A stretch of DNA of 31,992 nucleotides from Nitrospira sp. (lineage in GTDB: Bacteria > Nitrospirota > Thermodesulfovibrionia > Thermodesulfovibrionales > SM23-35), in assembly GCA_016873595.1 (NCBI GenBank), contig VGWZ01000001.1:1-31992 (forward strand), given 5' to 3'. Shown in pieces: positions 1 to 8,294 of the stretch. The notes beneath the pieces are model-generated. The model was not told the DNA's origin, did not search any database, and was given only the letters and a program-made list of their open reading frames with translations. The translations under genes were made by a program, and so were the position numbers. Every line of letters starts with the position of its first letter. The first letter of the stretch is position 1.

Positions 1-367
1 TACCAGTAACATATTTTTCTGCATCACCAATCCTTATATTGACTACATTTCCAGGTCTGGTAATTTTATGCTTCCATTTTTTACCTGATTCGTCAGTAAC
101 AGATAATACCTCTATTGGAGTCTTTATAGTTTTGCCAAGGTCATCTCTATATCTGAAGGGAATCTCTCTGTAAATCCCGTGTCTTTGACGATGAAAATCA
201 ACATGTATGGCTTCATTAACAGTAAAAGACGAATCTTCATTAATGGTTATGTCAGAATGGAATTGAGTGATGGTAAAATCCTGTGCAAAGACAGGTAAGG
301 CAAAGAAAGTCAATATAAAGAATGTGATTATGATCACGTTGAAATCCTTGTACCAGAGCTTATACAT
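1..367 (-). CDS. DUF2207-type exported membrane protein, N-terminal part (truncated by window edge)
   Basis: An open leftward frame of 122 codons runs from an ATG at 367 to the window edge. The product starts with a signal peptide: a Tyr/Lys-containing start, a hydrophobic stretch at about residues 11-27, and a cleavage site after VFA. Next comes a region with the pattern of the DUF2207 family: ITQFHSDITINEDSSFTV, then an HGIYREIPFRY motif near residues 67-77. DUF2207 proteins are predicted membrane proteins with an exported N-terminal beta domain and later membrane helices; their function is not established. The C-terminal part lies outside the window. A GGAAG stretch about 4 bases upstream may serve as ribosome binding site. 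The gene is divergent from the sigma-factor operon. The family call rests on recalled motif similarity only. Confidence 0.75.
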   Translation of the reverse strand, partial: MYKLWYKDFNVIIITFFILTFFALPVFAQDFTITQFHSDITINEDSSFTVNEAIHVDFHRQRHGIYREIPFRYRDDLGKTIKTPIEVLSVTDESGKKWKHKITRPGNVVNIRIGDAEKYVTG

Positions 368-673
368 ATAACTTCCATTTTGAAGTTTAGCAGATAAATC
401 TTAAAAAATCATTGAAAAACAATAAGAATACTAAAGATATGATCAAAAAGACACTAAGAAAAATATCTATATTCAATAATTATAATAATTTATATTTATA
501 AATCAAATACTTTATTATCAATTATTTTATCAAAAAATAATTGAATATTTTTAGGCATTATGCTATACATTGATTCCAAAAATGTTATTAAAATATAACA
601 TTAGTATTGCCTACATAATTTATCACTTACGCCACATGTTTTTATTGAACAACTCTACAAACTTACTCATCTA
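368..673. other. AT-rich divergent intergenic control region
   Basis: No credible coding frame was found in these 306 bases between the DUF2207-type gene and the sigma-factor gene. The stretch is very rich in A and T. It holds a perfect 10-base inverted repeat (CAATTATTTT at 519-528, AAAATAATTG at 534-543) that touches a candidate promoter annotated separately. The last 30 bases before the sigma gene show no Shine-Dalgarno sequence. Confidence 0.6.
519..569 (+). promoter_or_regulatory. candidate promoter with overlapping inverted repeat, upstream of the sigma-factor operon
   Basis: TTGAAT at 541-546 and TATACA at 564-569 are separated by 17 bases. TG at 561-562 gives an extended -10. This fits a housekeeping-type promoter firing rightward about 100 bases before the first gene of the array. 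A perfect inverted repeat (519-528 and 534-543, 5-base loop) overlaps the first three bases of the -35 hexamer, which is where a repressor or activator site could lie. The promoter is inferred from pattern only. A self-recognised promoter for the new sigma factor cannot be predicted. Confidence 0.5.
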
Positions 674-1588
674 ATGATTTATATAGAAGAACAATTTAAA
701 GAACTTTTACATCAGTGTTTGGATGGTAAAGAATATGCACTGGAAGAATTTCAGAATACTTTTGGAGAGGATATTTATAATTTTCCCATGAAGGTACATA
801 GACTTGAAAAAGAAATGGCTGCTGAGTTTTACTGTTACTGTTTTGACAAAGGCAGAATTTTTAAGAGATTGAAGACATTTGAAGGAAGGTGTAACCTGAG
901 AACTTATCAGTACTTAGTATTGAGAGACCTTTTTACAGAATGGTTTAGAACTCTCGATTTCACTAAAAATTTTACAGCTTCATTAAATGATCCGATAGAT
1001 CATGATGATGAGACAGAAAAGGGTGTCTTTGTCAAATCAGATGAATCATCCCCGGAAGAAACTTTATTAACTATTCAATCTATGGAAAAATTCGAGACGA
1101 CACTCGGAAAGATTCCGCAGAATGAACGTATATATCTCAAGTTACTGTTGTTTGCAGAGATGGACTTTGAACCTGAAGATATAAGAACAATAGCAAAGAT
1201 ATCAAAAAGAAGCTTCAGGGATGTTTTATATTCTCTGGCTCAACTTGAACAGTCTCTCATACAGAAAAGCGAAAAATATGCACTTAATGAAGAAAATCTT
1301 TATAAAGTTAGCTCTAAAATATTTTTTCACCAAAACGAAATTAGCGGCATTACAGAGTCATCAAATAGAGAAAATAAGGAAATGATACAGAGAATCGAAG
1401 GAAAGATAAAAAAGAGGTTATTACAAAGAAAAAGATACATATCAAAAAAACTTGGTGGTCAAGCAACAGTTTCATACAGAGATATAGCTGGTATTTTAGG
1501 GGTATCTCTTGGAACTATTGCTGCTAACCTCAATAAAGCAAAAGACCTTTTCTTGAAAATGTATCAGGAAGCTGAAAATGAAAAGTAA
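674..1588 (+). CDS. divergent sigma-70 family (ECF-like) RNA polymerase sigma factor
   Basis: This 304-residue protein has the layout of an ECF-like sigma factor. A helical region at about 30-95 resembles sigma region 2 (AAEFYCYCFDKGRIF, then a Leu-rich helix with LRTYQYLVLRDLF). The C-terminal part (about 262-300) is a region-4 helix-turn-helix, with YRDIAGILGVSLGTIAANL followed by NKAKDLF. Between them, residues 130-190 resemble a second region-4-like segment, LGKIPQNERIYLKLLL, so the protein is longer than the usual ECF factor of about 190 residues. The stop overlaps the next gene, a zinc-binding anti-sigma-like protein, by 11 bases; this is the standard sigma/anti-sigma arrangement. No Shine-Dalgarno sequence precedes the ATG, which may keep expression low. 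It probably directs transcription of the array and perhaps of distant genes. The family is fairly sure; the subgroup is unknown. Confidence 0.75.
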   Translation: MIYIEEQFKELLHQCLDGKEYALEEFQNTFGEDIYNFPMKVHRLEKEMAAEFYCYCFDKGRIFKRLKTFEGRCNLRTYQYLVLRDLFTEWFRTLDFTKNFTASLNDPIDHDDETEKGVFVKSDESSPEETLLTIQSMEKFETTLGKIPQNERIYLKLLLFAEMDFEPEDIRTIAKISKRSFRDVLYSLAQLEQSLIQKSEKYALNEENLYKVSSKIFFHQNEISGITESSNRENKEMIQRIEGKIKKRLLQRKRYISKKLGGQATVSYRDIAGILGVSLGTIAANLNKAKDLFLKMYQEAENEK

Positions 1589-2267
1589 CGAAGAAGCATG
1601 TCTTAACAATGAAATCATAGCAGCATATTTAGATAATACACTGTCTCCAAAAGATATGACTGTTGTTGAGGAACATCTCATGTCTTGTGATAAATGTTTA
1701 AGAGAAGCCATTTCTCTAAATGAGATATTATTGAGAATGTCCGAAGGAGAAGCCATTCCTCTCCCTGAAAAGCTTAGAGAAAAAGTAATTTCAACAAATC
1801 GAACTTCAAAGAAAGTAAAATATTTATCTGAATTTGTTATCTCCCTCTCTGAAAAAGCTATATCTTTAATTAAAACCGCTTTTCTTCCAGAAGGTACAGA
1901 ACTCAAAGTATTTGGTAGTCAGTCACCCGCCTTAATTTATCGTGGGAAAGAACTATCAGGGGATGTCCTTAATATTAACCAGAAGATTAATGATATAGAT
2001 ATTAGGATTCAGTTTTATAATACCGAGGGACCAGCCGCCTCTCTAAGAGTCTTATTTCTAAAAGAAAATTTACCTCTCAGCAAAGAGAGGATTACTCTTT
2101 ATAAGAAAGATAGGCTATTGTCCTCAAAGGTAACCTCTAAAGAGGGAAACGTCATATTTCCTGATATAAATTACGGTTATTATCGAATCTCCATACCGGG
2201 TGAAGACATCGAGATGTCCTTTAAAATATTACCGGAAGAAAATAACAAGAGGAAAAATAATGAATAG
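1578..2267 (+). CDS. zf-HC2 anti-sigma-like protein with C-terminal beta domain, soluble
   Basis: This 229-residue protein begins with a zinc-binding anti-sigma (ZAS/zf-HC2) motif: Cys8, then His33-x3-Cys37-x2-Cys40. Such domains bind and inhibit ECF sigma factors. Residues about 78-100 form an amphipathic rather than a clearly membrane-spanning helix, so the protein looks cytoplasmic, unlike many anti-sigma factors. The C-terminal part (about 150-222) is beta-rich with a carboxypeptidase-regulatory-like pattern (LYKKDRLLSSKVTSKEGNV, then a G-Y-Y-R-I strand). The gene overlaps the sigma gene by 11 bases and the CHAT gene by 8, so the three are translationally coupled. By analogy with Craspase, where a TPR-CHAT protease cleaves Csx30 that binds a sigma factor, it is a plausible substrate of its CHAT neighbour. 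That link is my inference. Confidence 0.72.
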   Translation: MKSNEEACLNNEIIAAYLDNTLSPKDMTVVEEHLMSCDKCLREAISLNEILLRMSEGEAIPLPEKLREKVISTNRTSKKVKYLSEFVISLSEKAISLIKTAFLPEGTELKVFGSQSPALIYRGKELSGDVLNINQKINDIDIRIQFYNTEGPAASLRVLFLKENLPLSKERITLYKKDRLLSSKVTSKEGNVIFPDINYGYYRISIPGEDIEMSFKILPEENNKRKNNE

Positions 2268-4071
2268 CGACCCAAAATACTTAACCATTTTTCGCCAGGG
2301 GAATATTCATATAGTAGACATGTTTGAACAAAACACCCTTTTCCCTAAAAGGGAGATAACCATAGAAGACAGTTTTATTCAGGATATATGCAGGGATGTT
2401 CAACGTATTACCTTGCTGGCTAACAGACGTTACTTTGACAGCTCTGTCAAACAAGGCGACACATTGGTTTTGGAAGAGCTAAAAAAAGTTGGATCTGTTA
2501 TCTTTTCGCAATTACTCCCTGATGAAGTAAAGACTAATCTGAGAAATTCGAAATCCACCGCTCTCTTTCTAAAACTTGACGAACATCTTATCCACATACC
2601 ATGGGAATTGTGTTTTGACGGAAACGATTTCTTAACAACGAAATTTAGAACAGGCAGGCAGATACTGACTGCGCAAACTTTTCAGAAAAAAGGACAGAGG
2701 CCGCATATTAATCAGGATTCAAAGGTAAAGATGTTGATAATTGTTGATCCTTCCGAAACGCTCAAATATGCTCAAGAAGAAGCAGAGTCACTTTGTTCCA
2801 TCCTTGATAAATCAACTAATATTGACGTTGAGCTTATCGGAGGACAGCAGGCAACTAAAATGAATCTTATTTCTGAGTTAAACGGAAAGGATATTGTTCA
2901 CTTCATAGGCCATTCCTTCTTTGACGTCAGGCATCCAGAAAATAGTGGGTGGGTTTTAAAAAACAGTATTTTAACTCCTTCTGAAATAATTCGCATGGAT
3001 TTACCTCCCTTTATGGTGTTTTCTAATTCATGCCAGGCAACTGCTGCTAAAAATCATCTGATGGGGTATGTGTATGATGAGCAATCTTTTGGTGTAGGTG
3101 GAGGATTTCTCTTATCAGGAGTGCAGAATTTTATAGGACCTTTCTGGATAGTTCATGATGAAGATAGTGTGAGCTTCTCTTCAGATTTCTACAAAGCTTT
3201 TATGGCGGGATCAAGCCTCGGAGAGGCATTGCATATTGCAAAGGAAAATATTATCAGAGAAAAAGGCTGGGACAATCTCCTCTGGGCTTCTTATGTATTA
3301 TACGGTGATCCAACATTGAGAATAAAATCTAATAGGGACAAGGAGAAGGTTGAAGAAAAAATAATTCATAATGATGACTTGGAGTTTAAAACAGTAACTA
3401 CTCCCCAGAGTGATGTCAGCTCATTAAATTATGAATCTTTGGTATATAAAACTAAATCCTCTATCTTCAAACCGATTATAATAAGTTTAGCATTAATCAT
3501 ATTGCTTGGTTTAGGTATTTATATCTTTGCCCCGACTATAATCCATTCTTTTAGCGATTTCATTTCAAATAGGCTGGAAACAAAATGGTATCCCGTCTCT
3601 GGTTCCTGGGGATACAAAGATGGCAAATATACATTAATTACTGAATTCTGGGATGGAACTGCTGTTTCATATTTTGATCAGAAGGAGTTTAGTAATTTTC
3701 AACTCACGATGAATATATATAAAGGCGAAGAGGCATGGCCAGATGCTGCTTTTGGCGTGATAATAAGTTCAAATGTCAAAGGGGATGCATTGATTCTCTA
3801 TTTCAGAGATGGTGAAGCTGGTTGGGTCATTGAAAGAAATGGAGTAAGGGGGGAGATAATAGGAAAAGCATTATCAGATGTTCCAGCGAAAAGTAGACTA
3901 AAGCTTATAGGCGCTAAAGGTTCTTATCAAGCTTACCTGAACGGAATTAAATTGGCAGAGATAGAAAATAACCTCTTTACAAAGGGCAAAATCGGTGTAA
4001 TAATTGAGTCACGCTGGAGAATACCCCCCGGATTTAAAAATATTGAGGTTAAAAAACTGGAGGGTTTATGA
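2260..4071 (+). CDS. membrane-anchored CHAT (caspase-like) protease with exported jelly-roll-like domain
   Basis: The 603-residue product has three parts. Residues about 90-365 are a CHAT domain: a DEHLIHIPWELCFDG entry motif, the catalytic His218 in FIGHSF, the catalytic Cys258 in FSNSCQAT, and a closing ASYVLYGDPTLRI motif. A membrane helix lies at about 405-428. Residues about 440-603 look like a concanavalin/LamG or DUF1080-type jelly roll. There is no signal peptide, so the protease should face the cytoplasm and the C-terminal domain the periplasm. CHAT proteins are cysteine peptidases of the caspase/separase clan. I chose ATG 2260 over an in-frame ATG at 2200 because GAGG stands about 8 bases upstream and it overlaps the preceding stop as ATGAATAG. 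The next gene starts inside this stop codon (ATGA). The likely role is signal-dependent proteolysis of the anti-sigma protein; this is inferred. Confidence 0.85.
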   Translation: MNSDPKYLTIFRQGNIHIVDMFEQNTLFPKREITIEDSFIQDICRDVQRITLLANRRYFDSSVKQGDTLVLEELKKVGSVIFSQLLPDEVKTNLRNSKSTALFLKLDEHLIHIPWELCFDGNDFLTTKFRTGRQILTAQTFQKKGQRPHINQDSKVKMLIIVDPSETLKYAQEEAESLCSILDKSTNIDVELIGGQQATKMNLISELNGKDIVHFIGHSFFDVRHPENSGWVLKNSILTPSEIIRMDLPPFMVFSNSCQATAAKNHLMGYVYDEQSFGVGGGFLLSGVQNFIGPFWIVHDEDSVSFSSDFYKAFMAGSSLGEALHIAKENIIREKGWDNLLWASYVLYGDPTLRIKSNRDKEKVEEKIIHNDDLEFKTVTTPQSDVSSLNYESLVYKTKSSIFKPIIISLALIILLGLGIYIFAPTIIHSFSDFISNRLETKWYPVSGSWGYKDGKYTLITEFWDGTAVSYFDQKEFSNFQLTMNIYKGEEAWPDAAFGVIISSNVKGDALILYFRDGEAGWVIERNGVRGEIIGKALSDVPAKSRLKLIGAKGSYQAYLNGIKLAEIENNLFTKGKIGVIIESRWRIPPGFKNIEVKKLEGL

Positions 4072-4904
4072 GAAGGATTTTAAAAGTAGTATCCCTCATT
4101 TTATTCATGACTTCTCTTTGCCCCTATTATTCGGATGCTTCAACTAAAAACACCATTGCGGTCGTAGATTTTACCAATAATGCAGGCTATAGCAGTCCCT
4201 CTCAGATTGAACGAGTAGCCAGTGATATATTCTCTGTACTTCTGGCTAATACGGGTAAATTCCGGGTTTTGGAGAGAAATAAGGTTGATTCAGTAATAAG
4301 GGAACTACGCTTCAACAAGACAGAATTGGTAGATCCAAAAAAAGCGGTAAAGATGGGAAAGCTTCTCGGAGCTCAATATATTGCAACCGGTTCCATAATG
4401 GAAATGGGTACAGATGTAAAAACCTTTTCAGGTTATGGAGTAACTACAAAGAACATTAATTACACGGTTGCAATCGAGATAAGGATCATTGATGCAGAAA
4501 GGGGAGAGATAATCTATGGAGAAATGACGTCAGATTCAACAACAGTGCGTCAGACACAGAATCTGTCTACAGATCAAGGAGAGGAAATATATAAAAAGCT
4601 GCTTAAGAATGCACTTTCAAAAAGCGTTGATAAACTCATGGATAGTTTTTCCGGACGGTCTCAACGGAAATCCCTGACCAGAGGCAATCAAAAAATTTAC
4701 ATTATGTCTACTCCTGAGGGTGCTGATATAGAGATTAATGGAGCATTTGTTGGGAATACTCCATATGAAGCAACATTATCAGAAGGAGTGCATAAAATAA
4801 AACTGTCCAAGTCCGGCTATTCAACATGGGAAAAGAATGTAAGGGTTTCAGACGGAATGCAGATAAAGGCAACGCTTATAAGTGAAGGGTTTCAGCAAAA
4901 ATGA
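4068..4904 (+). CDS. CsgG-like periplasmic protein with C-terminal PEGA domain
   Basis: The 278-residue product has a signal peptide (cleavage near residue 24, after SDA). A CsgG-type domain covers about 28-190: it starts with a TIAVVDFTNNAG strand, followed by FRVLERNKVD, then MGKLLGAQYIATGSIMEMG. A PEGA domain lies at about 208-274 (STPEGADIEINGAFVGNTPY). CsgG proteins form the outer-membrane pore for curli subunits, but most CsgG-like relatives are periplasmic proteins of unknown role that share this nucleotide-binding-like fold. No lipobox Cys is placed at the cleavage site, so it is probably soluble. Its ATG overlaps the stop of the CHAT gene, so it belongs to the same transcript. No curli subunit gene is seen nearby. 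Confidence 0.82.
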   Translation: MRRILKVVSLILFMTSLCPYYSDASTKNTIAVVDFTNNAGYSSPSQIERVASDIFSVLLANTGKFRVLERNKVDSVIRELRFNKTELVDPKKAVKMGKLLGAQYIATGSIMEMGTDVKTFSGYGVTTKNINYTVAIEIRIIDAERGEIIYGEMTSDSTTVRQTQNLSTDQGEEIYKKLLKNALSKSVDKLMDSFSGRSQRKSLTRGNQKIYIMSTPEGADIEINGAFVGNTPYEATLSEGVHKIKLSKSGYSTWEKNVRVSDGMQIKATLISEGFQQK

Positions 4905-4941
4905 TATTAATTCATAGAATAATGAACAAGGAGAAAAGGGC

Positions 4942-5784
4942 ATGGTTAAGGAATTTATTTTAATTTTTATCTTTGGGTTTATATGTCTTAATGTCGTCCC
5001 GATTTATAAACAGTCTTTAGAAGCAGGTGTGAGGAAAGAAAGAATAATGGTAGTTATTCCTGAAGTTCATTTACGGATGCCTAAAGTCCCTGACCCTGCC
5101 GGAGAAACGGAAATAGTACGTACTCTCATTGAAGCTGGATATAAGCTTGTTGACCAGCAACAGGTTAAAAAAGTCAGGTACAACGATGTATTTGACAAGG
5201 CATGGAAGGGAGATGACGAAGGCGCGCTTAAGATTGCAAGAAAGTATGATGCAGAAATACTGATAGTTGGGCAGGCGTTCAGTGAATTTGCCGGGGTAAC
5301 AAGAGTGCCTTCAATGCGGGGAATGCCAGGCGGCGATCTCATCTCTTGCCGCGCAAGGGTTGAGGCAAAGGCAATAAGGACAGATACAGGGCAGATAATT
5401 GCTACATACGGAGCACATGGATCTGCTGCTGATATAAGTGAAAACATAGCAGGTAAAGGAGCGCTTGCTGATGCAGGTAGACAGGTTGCAGATTACTTCG
5501 TAAAGATGTTTGAAACAGCGTCTCTATCGGTTTCAGGGGCTGGAATAGAAATGATAGTGGAAGGCATAAAGGGATTCTCAGCATTGAATACCCTGAAAAA
5601 GAAATTAACTTCCGTTCAAGGAGTTGATGATGTTGAGGTATTAAATTTTGAAGGAGGTATCGCTACCATAGATGTCTCCTTTAAGGGGAATGCCATGGAA
5701 TTTGCCTCTGCTATGGAAGATAGTGGGATAAAGCTGAAGATAAAAAAACTTGAGGCAACACGAATAAAAGCTGAATACAGGTAA
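4942..5784 (+). CDS. exported hypothetical protein, CsgG/FlgT-like fold suspected
   Basis: I do not recognise a named family with certainty. The 280-residue product has an N-terminal hydrophobic segment (about 4-20) for export. Next comes a domain with the rhythm of FlgT/LPP20/CsgG-like periplasmic proteins: a strand RIMVVIPEVHLRMP, then ETEIVRTLIEAGYKLVDQ and a later YDAEILIVGQAFSEF. The C-terminal 80 residues repeat an alpha-beta pattern (IEGIKGFSALNTLKKKL-like helix, then VDDVEVLNFEGGIATIDV) that resembles the C-terminal domain of such proteins. GGAG precedes the ATG by about 8 bases. It lies between two CsgG-like genes in the same orientation, which supports a shared envelope role. Confidence 0.65.
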   Translation: MVKEFILIFIFGFICLNVVPIYKQSLEAGVRKERIMVVIPEVHLRMPKVPDPAGETEIVRTLIEAGYKLVDQQQVKKVRYNDVFDKAWKGDDEGALKIARKYDAEILIVGQAFSEFAGVTRVPSMRGMPGGDLISCRARVEAKAIRTDTGQIIATYGAHGSAADISENIAGKGALADAGRQVADYFVKMFETASLSVSGAGIEMIVEGIKGFSALNTLKKKLTSVQGVDDVEVLNFEGGIATIDVSFKGNAMEFASAMEDSGIKLKIKKLEATRIKAEYR

Positions 5785-5793
5785 GGGGGAGAT

Positions 5794-6417
5794 ATGTGGT
5801 TATTTAGAACTTTTTTATTTTTTATCGTTCTTTTCTGTTCATTGTCTTTTGTATCAGCACAGCAGAATCTAAGAATAGCAGTGATGAACTTTGAAAATCA
5901 CTCTTCTTATGGTGGTAAAAAATACTCACAAAAAGCTGCTGATTTAATGATGAATGAGCTCACAAAGAGTGGAGTCTTCACTGTTGTTGAAAGAAAAAGG
6001 CTTGATGCATTGTTACAAGAACAGGACTTTCAAAGTTCAGGTAATGTAGATCCTCAGACAGCAGTCAAAATAGGGAAAATGCTTGGTGCTGATATAGTTG
6101 TCCTCGGTACTATTGATAAACTGGGAGTTGGGACTAAAAAAATAAGAGTCGGTGATTCCACAATTACAAGATATAGCGCATTTGCCAATGTCAATATCAG
6201 AGCAGTTAATGTCCAGACAGGTGCAATACTTTTTTCAGATTCAGATGAGGCTTCAGTTGATGCAAAAAGTGCAACTGTCCCTGGTTATGACATGGGTTCA
6301 AATACCCCGTCTGTGGATGGACCGCTCAAGACTACAATTCAAAGGCTGTCTAAGAGGTTTATAGAAACAATGAAAAGTCCTGATAACAGACAAAAAGGGA
6401 AACCGTCAGTCCTGTAA
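5794..6417 (+). CDS. CsgG-like periplasmic protein
   Basis: The 207-residue product has a clear signal peptide with cleavage after VSA (about residue 22). A CsgG-type domain fills the rest: LRIAVMNFENHSSYGG, then VFTVVERKRLDALLQEQDF, then IGKMLGADIVVLGTIDKLGV. It lacks extra domains and is shorter than Escherichia coli CsgG (about 277 residues). It also has no lipobox Cys, so an outer-membrane pore like true CsgG is unlikely. The gene follows its neighbour by 9 bases and has a GGGGGAG ribosome binding site. It is related to the CsgG-like proteins encoded at 4068 and 13987 and may have arisen by duplication within the array. Confidence 0.82.
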   Translation: MWLFRTFLFFIVLFCSLSFVSAQQNLRIAVMNFENHSSYGGKKYSQKAADLMMNELTKSGVFTVVERKRLDALLQEQDFQSSGNVDPQTAVKIGKMLGADIVVLGTIDKLGVGTKKIRVGDSTITRYSAFANVNIRAVNVQTGAILFSDSDEASVDAKSATVPGYDMGSNTPSVDGPLKTTIQRLSKRFIETMKSPDNRQKGKPSVL

Positions 6418-6428
6418 AGGAGGAAAAG

Positions 6429-7703
6429 ATGCTTTATTGTCCCAAATGCAATTTGACATATGAAGAAGGGAAAAAGTTTTGTAAGGAATGTGGAGGGAAG
6501 CTTGTTGTAAAAGAAGAAGCTGATTCGGTTTCAACCGAAAGTCATGAAAAACCTGAAGTAGCATTTGTTCATGAGACAAAAATCATAGATGAAAAGAAAA
6601 AATACTGTCCTTCATGTGGCATAGAATATACCTCTGATAAAAAGTTTTGTAAAACCTGTGGAGTTGTGCTTTCCAATACACCAAAAAAAGATTCTCAAAC
6701 AGAATCTGTAAAAAATGCAACCACTGCTTTTAAATTTACTCCAACCCCTCCAAAACCTTCATTTGAGACTGTATCTGACATCCCCTCAAGTTCAAAGGTT
6801 AAATCAATACTCCGGAAAAAGAAGAAGCTCCTGAAGAATGGTCAAAAAATGATGACCCTCATAGGTAATCTGGAAAAGCAAAAAGGTCTTATTTCAGAAG
6901 ATGCACTGGCTATCACCATGAGACCTTATCAGATGAAGCTTGAGGAAATAGAAAAGGAGATAAGCGGAATTAATGATTTTTTGAATGAACTTCAGAAAAA
7001 AGTCACTGTTGAGATAGATGGACTCGAAAAAGAAGTTCTCCCGTTTAAAAACCGCCTTTCTGAACTAAAGACTATACGAAAAGCAAAAGGACTTACATCC
7101 AGCGATTTTAACAGGTTTAAAAAAGAGCCAAAACAGGCATCAAAGAGACTCGACAGCAAGATAAAAAAGAGAAAGAAAATAATGCAACTATTACTTCCAT
7201 CTACTACCGGAAAGCTTGAAGGAGCTGGTGCATCTCTCTACATGAAAGTAGCTGCTGGGATTGTTATCCTTGCTGTTTTAGGGGTTAGCGGCTATTTTGG
7301 ATATAAATATTTTAATAAAAAAGATAAAGATGAAATTACATTTCCAGACAAAGGAACTCCACAAGCTTTGCCTGAAGAAGAAATTAGAAAGGTTTTTGAA
7401 ACCATTAAGAAGGCGAATTTATCTGAAGATATAAATCTTTTTATGTCTTGCTATTCACCGTCTTACCCAACTCATGAGGACAAAAAGAACCAAACAGTTA
7501 AAAACTGGCAAGATTATGATTTTGCTGACCTTTCTTTTACTGTAAGAGATCTCATTGTTAATCAAAACACTGCAGAGGTCACCGTTGATTGGCAGATTAA
7601 CGCTCGTTCTGCAAAAACAGGAGAGACACAGACATTTAACATTACAAATAATGTAGTCTTGCAAAAAGAGTCGGGACAGTGGAAAATCACTGCTTTGAAA
7701 TAA
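6429..7703 (+). CDS. double zinc-ribbon, coiled-coil membrane protein with exported NTF2-like domain
   Basis: The 424-residue product has two N-terminal zinc ribbons (Cys4/7/18/21 and Cys60/63/74/77). A Lys/Glu-rich helical or coiled-coil region follows at about 122-250, then one membrane helix at about 272-295. The C-terminal domain (about 315-424) has the helix-sheet pattern of NTF2/SnoaL-like proteins, with a final strand ending VVLQKESGQWKITAL. Without a signal peptide, the ribbons should be cytoplasmic and the NTF2-like domain periplasmic. The strong site AAAGGAGG precedes the ATG. Zinc-ribbon membrane proteins of this kind are common but unassigned; the ribbons probably mediate protein contacts. 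It is the first of five ribbon proteins in a row here. Confidence 0.78.
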   Translation: MLYCPKCNLTYEEGKKFCKECGGKLVVKEEADSVSTESHEKPEVAFVHETKIIDEKKKYCPSCGIEYTSDKKFCKTCGVVLSNTPKKDSQTESVKNATTAFKFTPTPPKPSFETVSDIPSSSKVKSILRKKKKLLKNGQKMMTLIGNLEKQKGLISEDALAITMRPYQMKLEEIEKEISGINDFLNELQKKVTVEIDGLEKEVLPFKNRLSELKTIRKAKGLTSSDFNRFKKEPKQASKRLDSKIKKRKKIMQLLLPSTTGKLEGAGASLYMKVAAGIVILAVLGVSGYFGYKYFNKKDKDEITFPDKGTPQALPEEEIRKVFETIKKANLSEDINLFMSCYSPSYPTHEDKKNQTVKNWQDYDFADLSFTVRDLIVNQNTAEVTVDWQINARSAKTGETQTFNITNNVVLQKESGQWKITALK

Positions 7704-7721
7704 CTTCAGGAGGGACTTGGA

Positions 7722-8219
7722 ATGAGCGATTTTTTAGATAAGGTTAAAGGTAAAGTTGACGAGGGAATCAGCAAAATAAGCTCAAAGTCGAAAGAAGCAA
7801 TTGAACTTGCGCAATTAAGAAATCAACTCAGGCACCTTGGAAAAGAGAAAGAGGAAAAGATTAACGCATTGGGAAGGTTAGCGTATGATATGCTCCGCAA
7901 AGATGAATACAATGAGCAGAGGCTTAAAGAGCTTTATCTTCATATAAACGAAGTTGATCGTCAGATAGTGAATGTTGAGGAAGAAATAAAAAAGGTTCAG
8001 GCGATGTCAGCATCTGAAGATATAGGTATTGTCGCGCGATGTGAGTGTGGAGCAGGTATTACCGCCAACCAGAAATTTTGTGCGTCTTGTGGAGGGGATG
8101 TGAAAGCAGTTACTATGCAGCCGTCGGCGCCTCAAGAGGTAATGAAGCGTTGTTCAACCTGTGGTGCAGAAATCAAAGAAACAGCAAAATTCTGTGGAAA
8201 ATGCGGAGCAAAACAGTAA
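7722..8219 (+). CDS. coiled-coil protein with two C-terminal zinc ribbons
   Basis: The 165-residue soluble product begins with a charged helical/coiled-coil region (about 1-95) and ends with two zinc ribbons: Cys107/109/120/123 and Cys144/147/158/161. The first ribbon has a C-x-C knuckle (RCECG) instead of the usual C-x2-C; the second is standard. There is no signal peptide or membrane helix, so it is cytoplasmic. AGGAGGGA precedes the ATG by a normal distance. It starts 18 bases after the preceding zinc-ribbon gene. It could be a cytoplasmic partner of the ribbon domains of its membrane neighbours. That is inference; no function is known. Confidence 0.75.
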   Translation: MSDFLDKVKGKVDEGISKISSKSKEAIELAQLRNQLRHLGKEKEEKINALGRLAYDMLRKDEYNEQRLKELYLHINEVDRQIVNVEEEIKKVQAMSASEDIGIVARCECGAGITANQKFCASCGGDVKAVTMQPSAPQEVMKRCSTCGAEIKETAKFCGKCGAKQ

Positions 8220-8294
8220 GGTATGAAAATAGATGAACGGAAATATAGATTTTGGCATCAAATAGATGTATAAGTTTATTTATTGGAGGTGACT

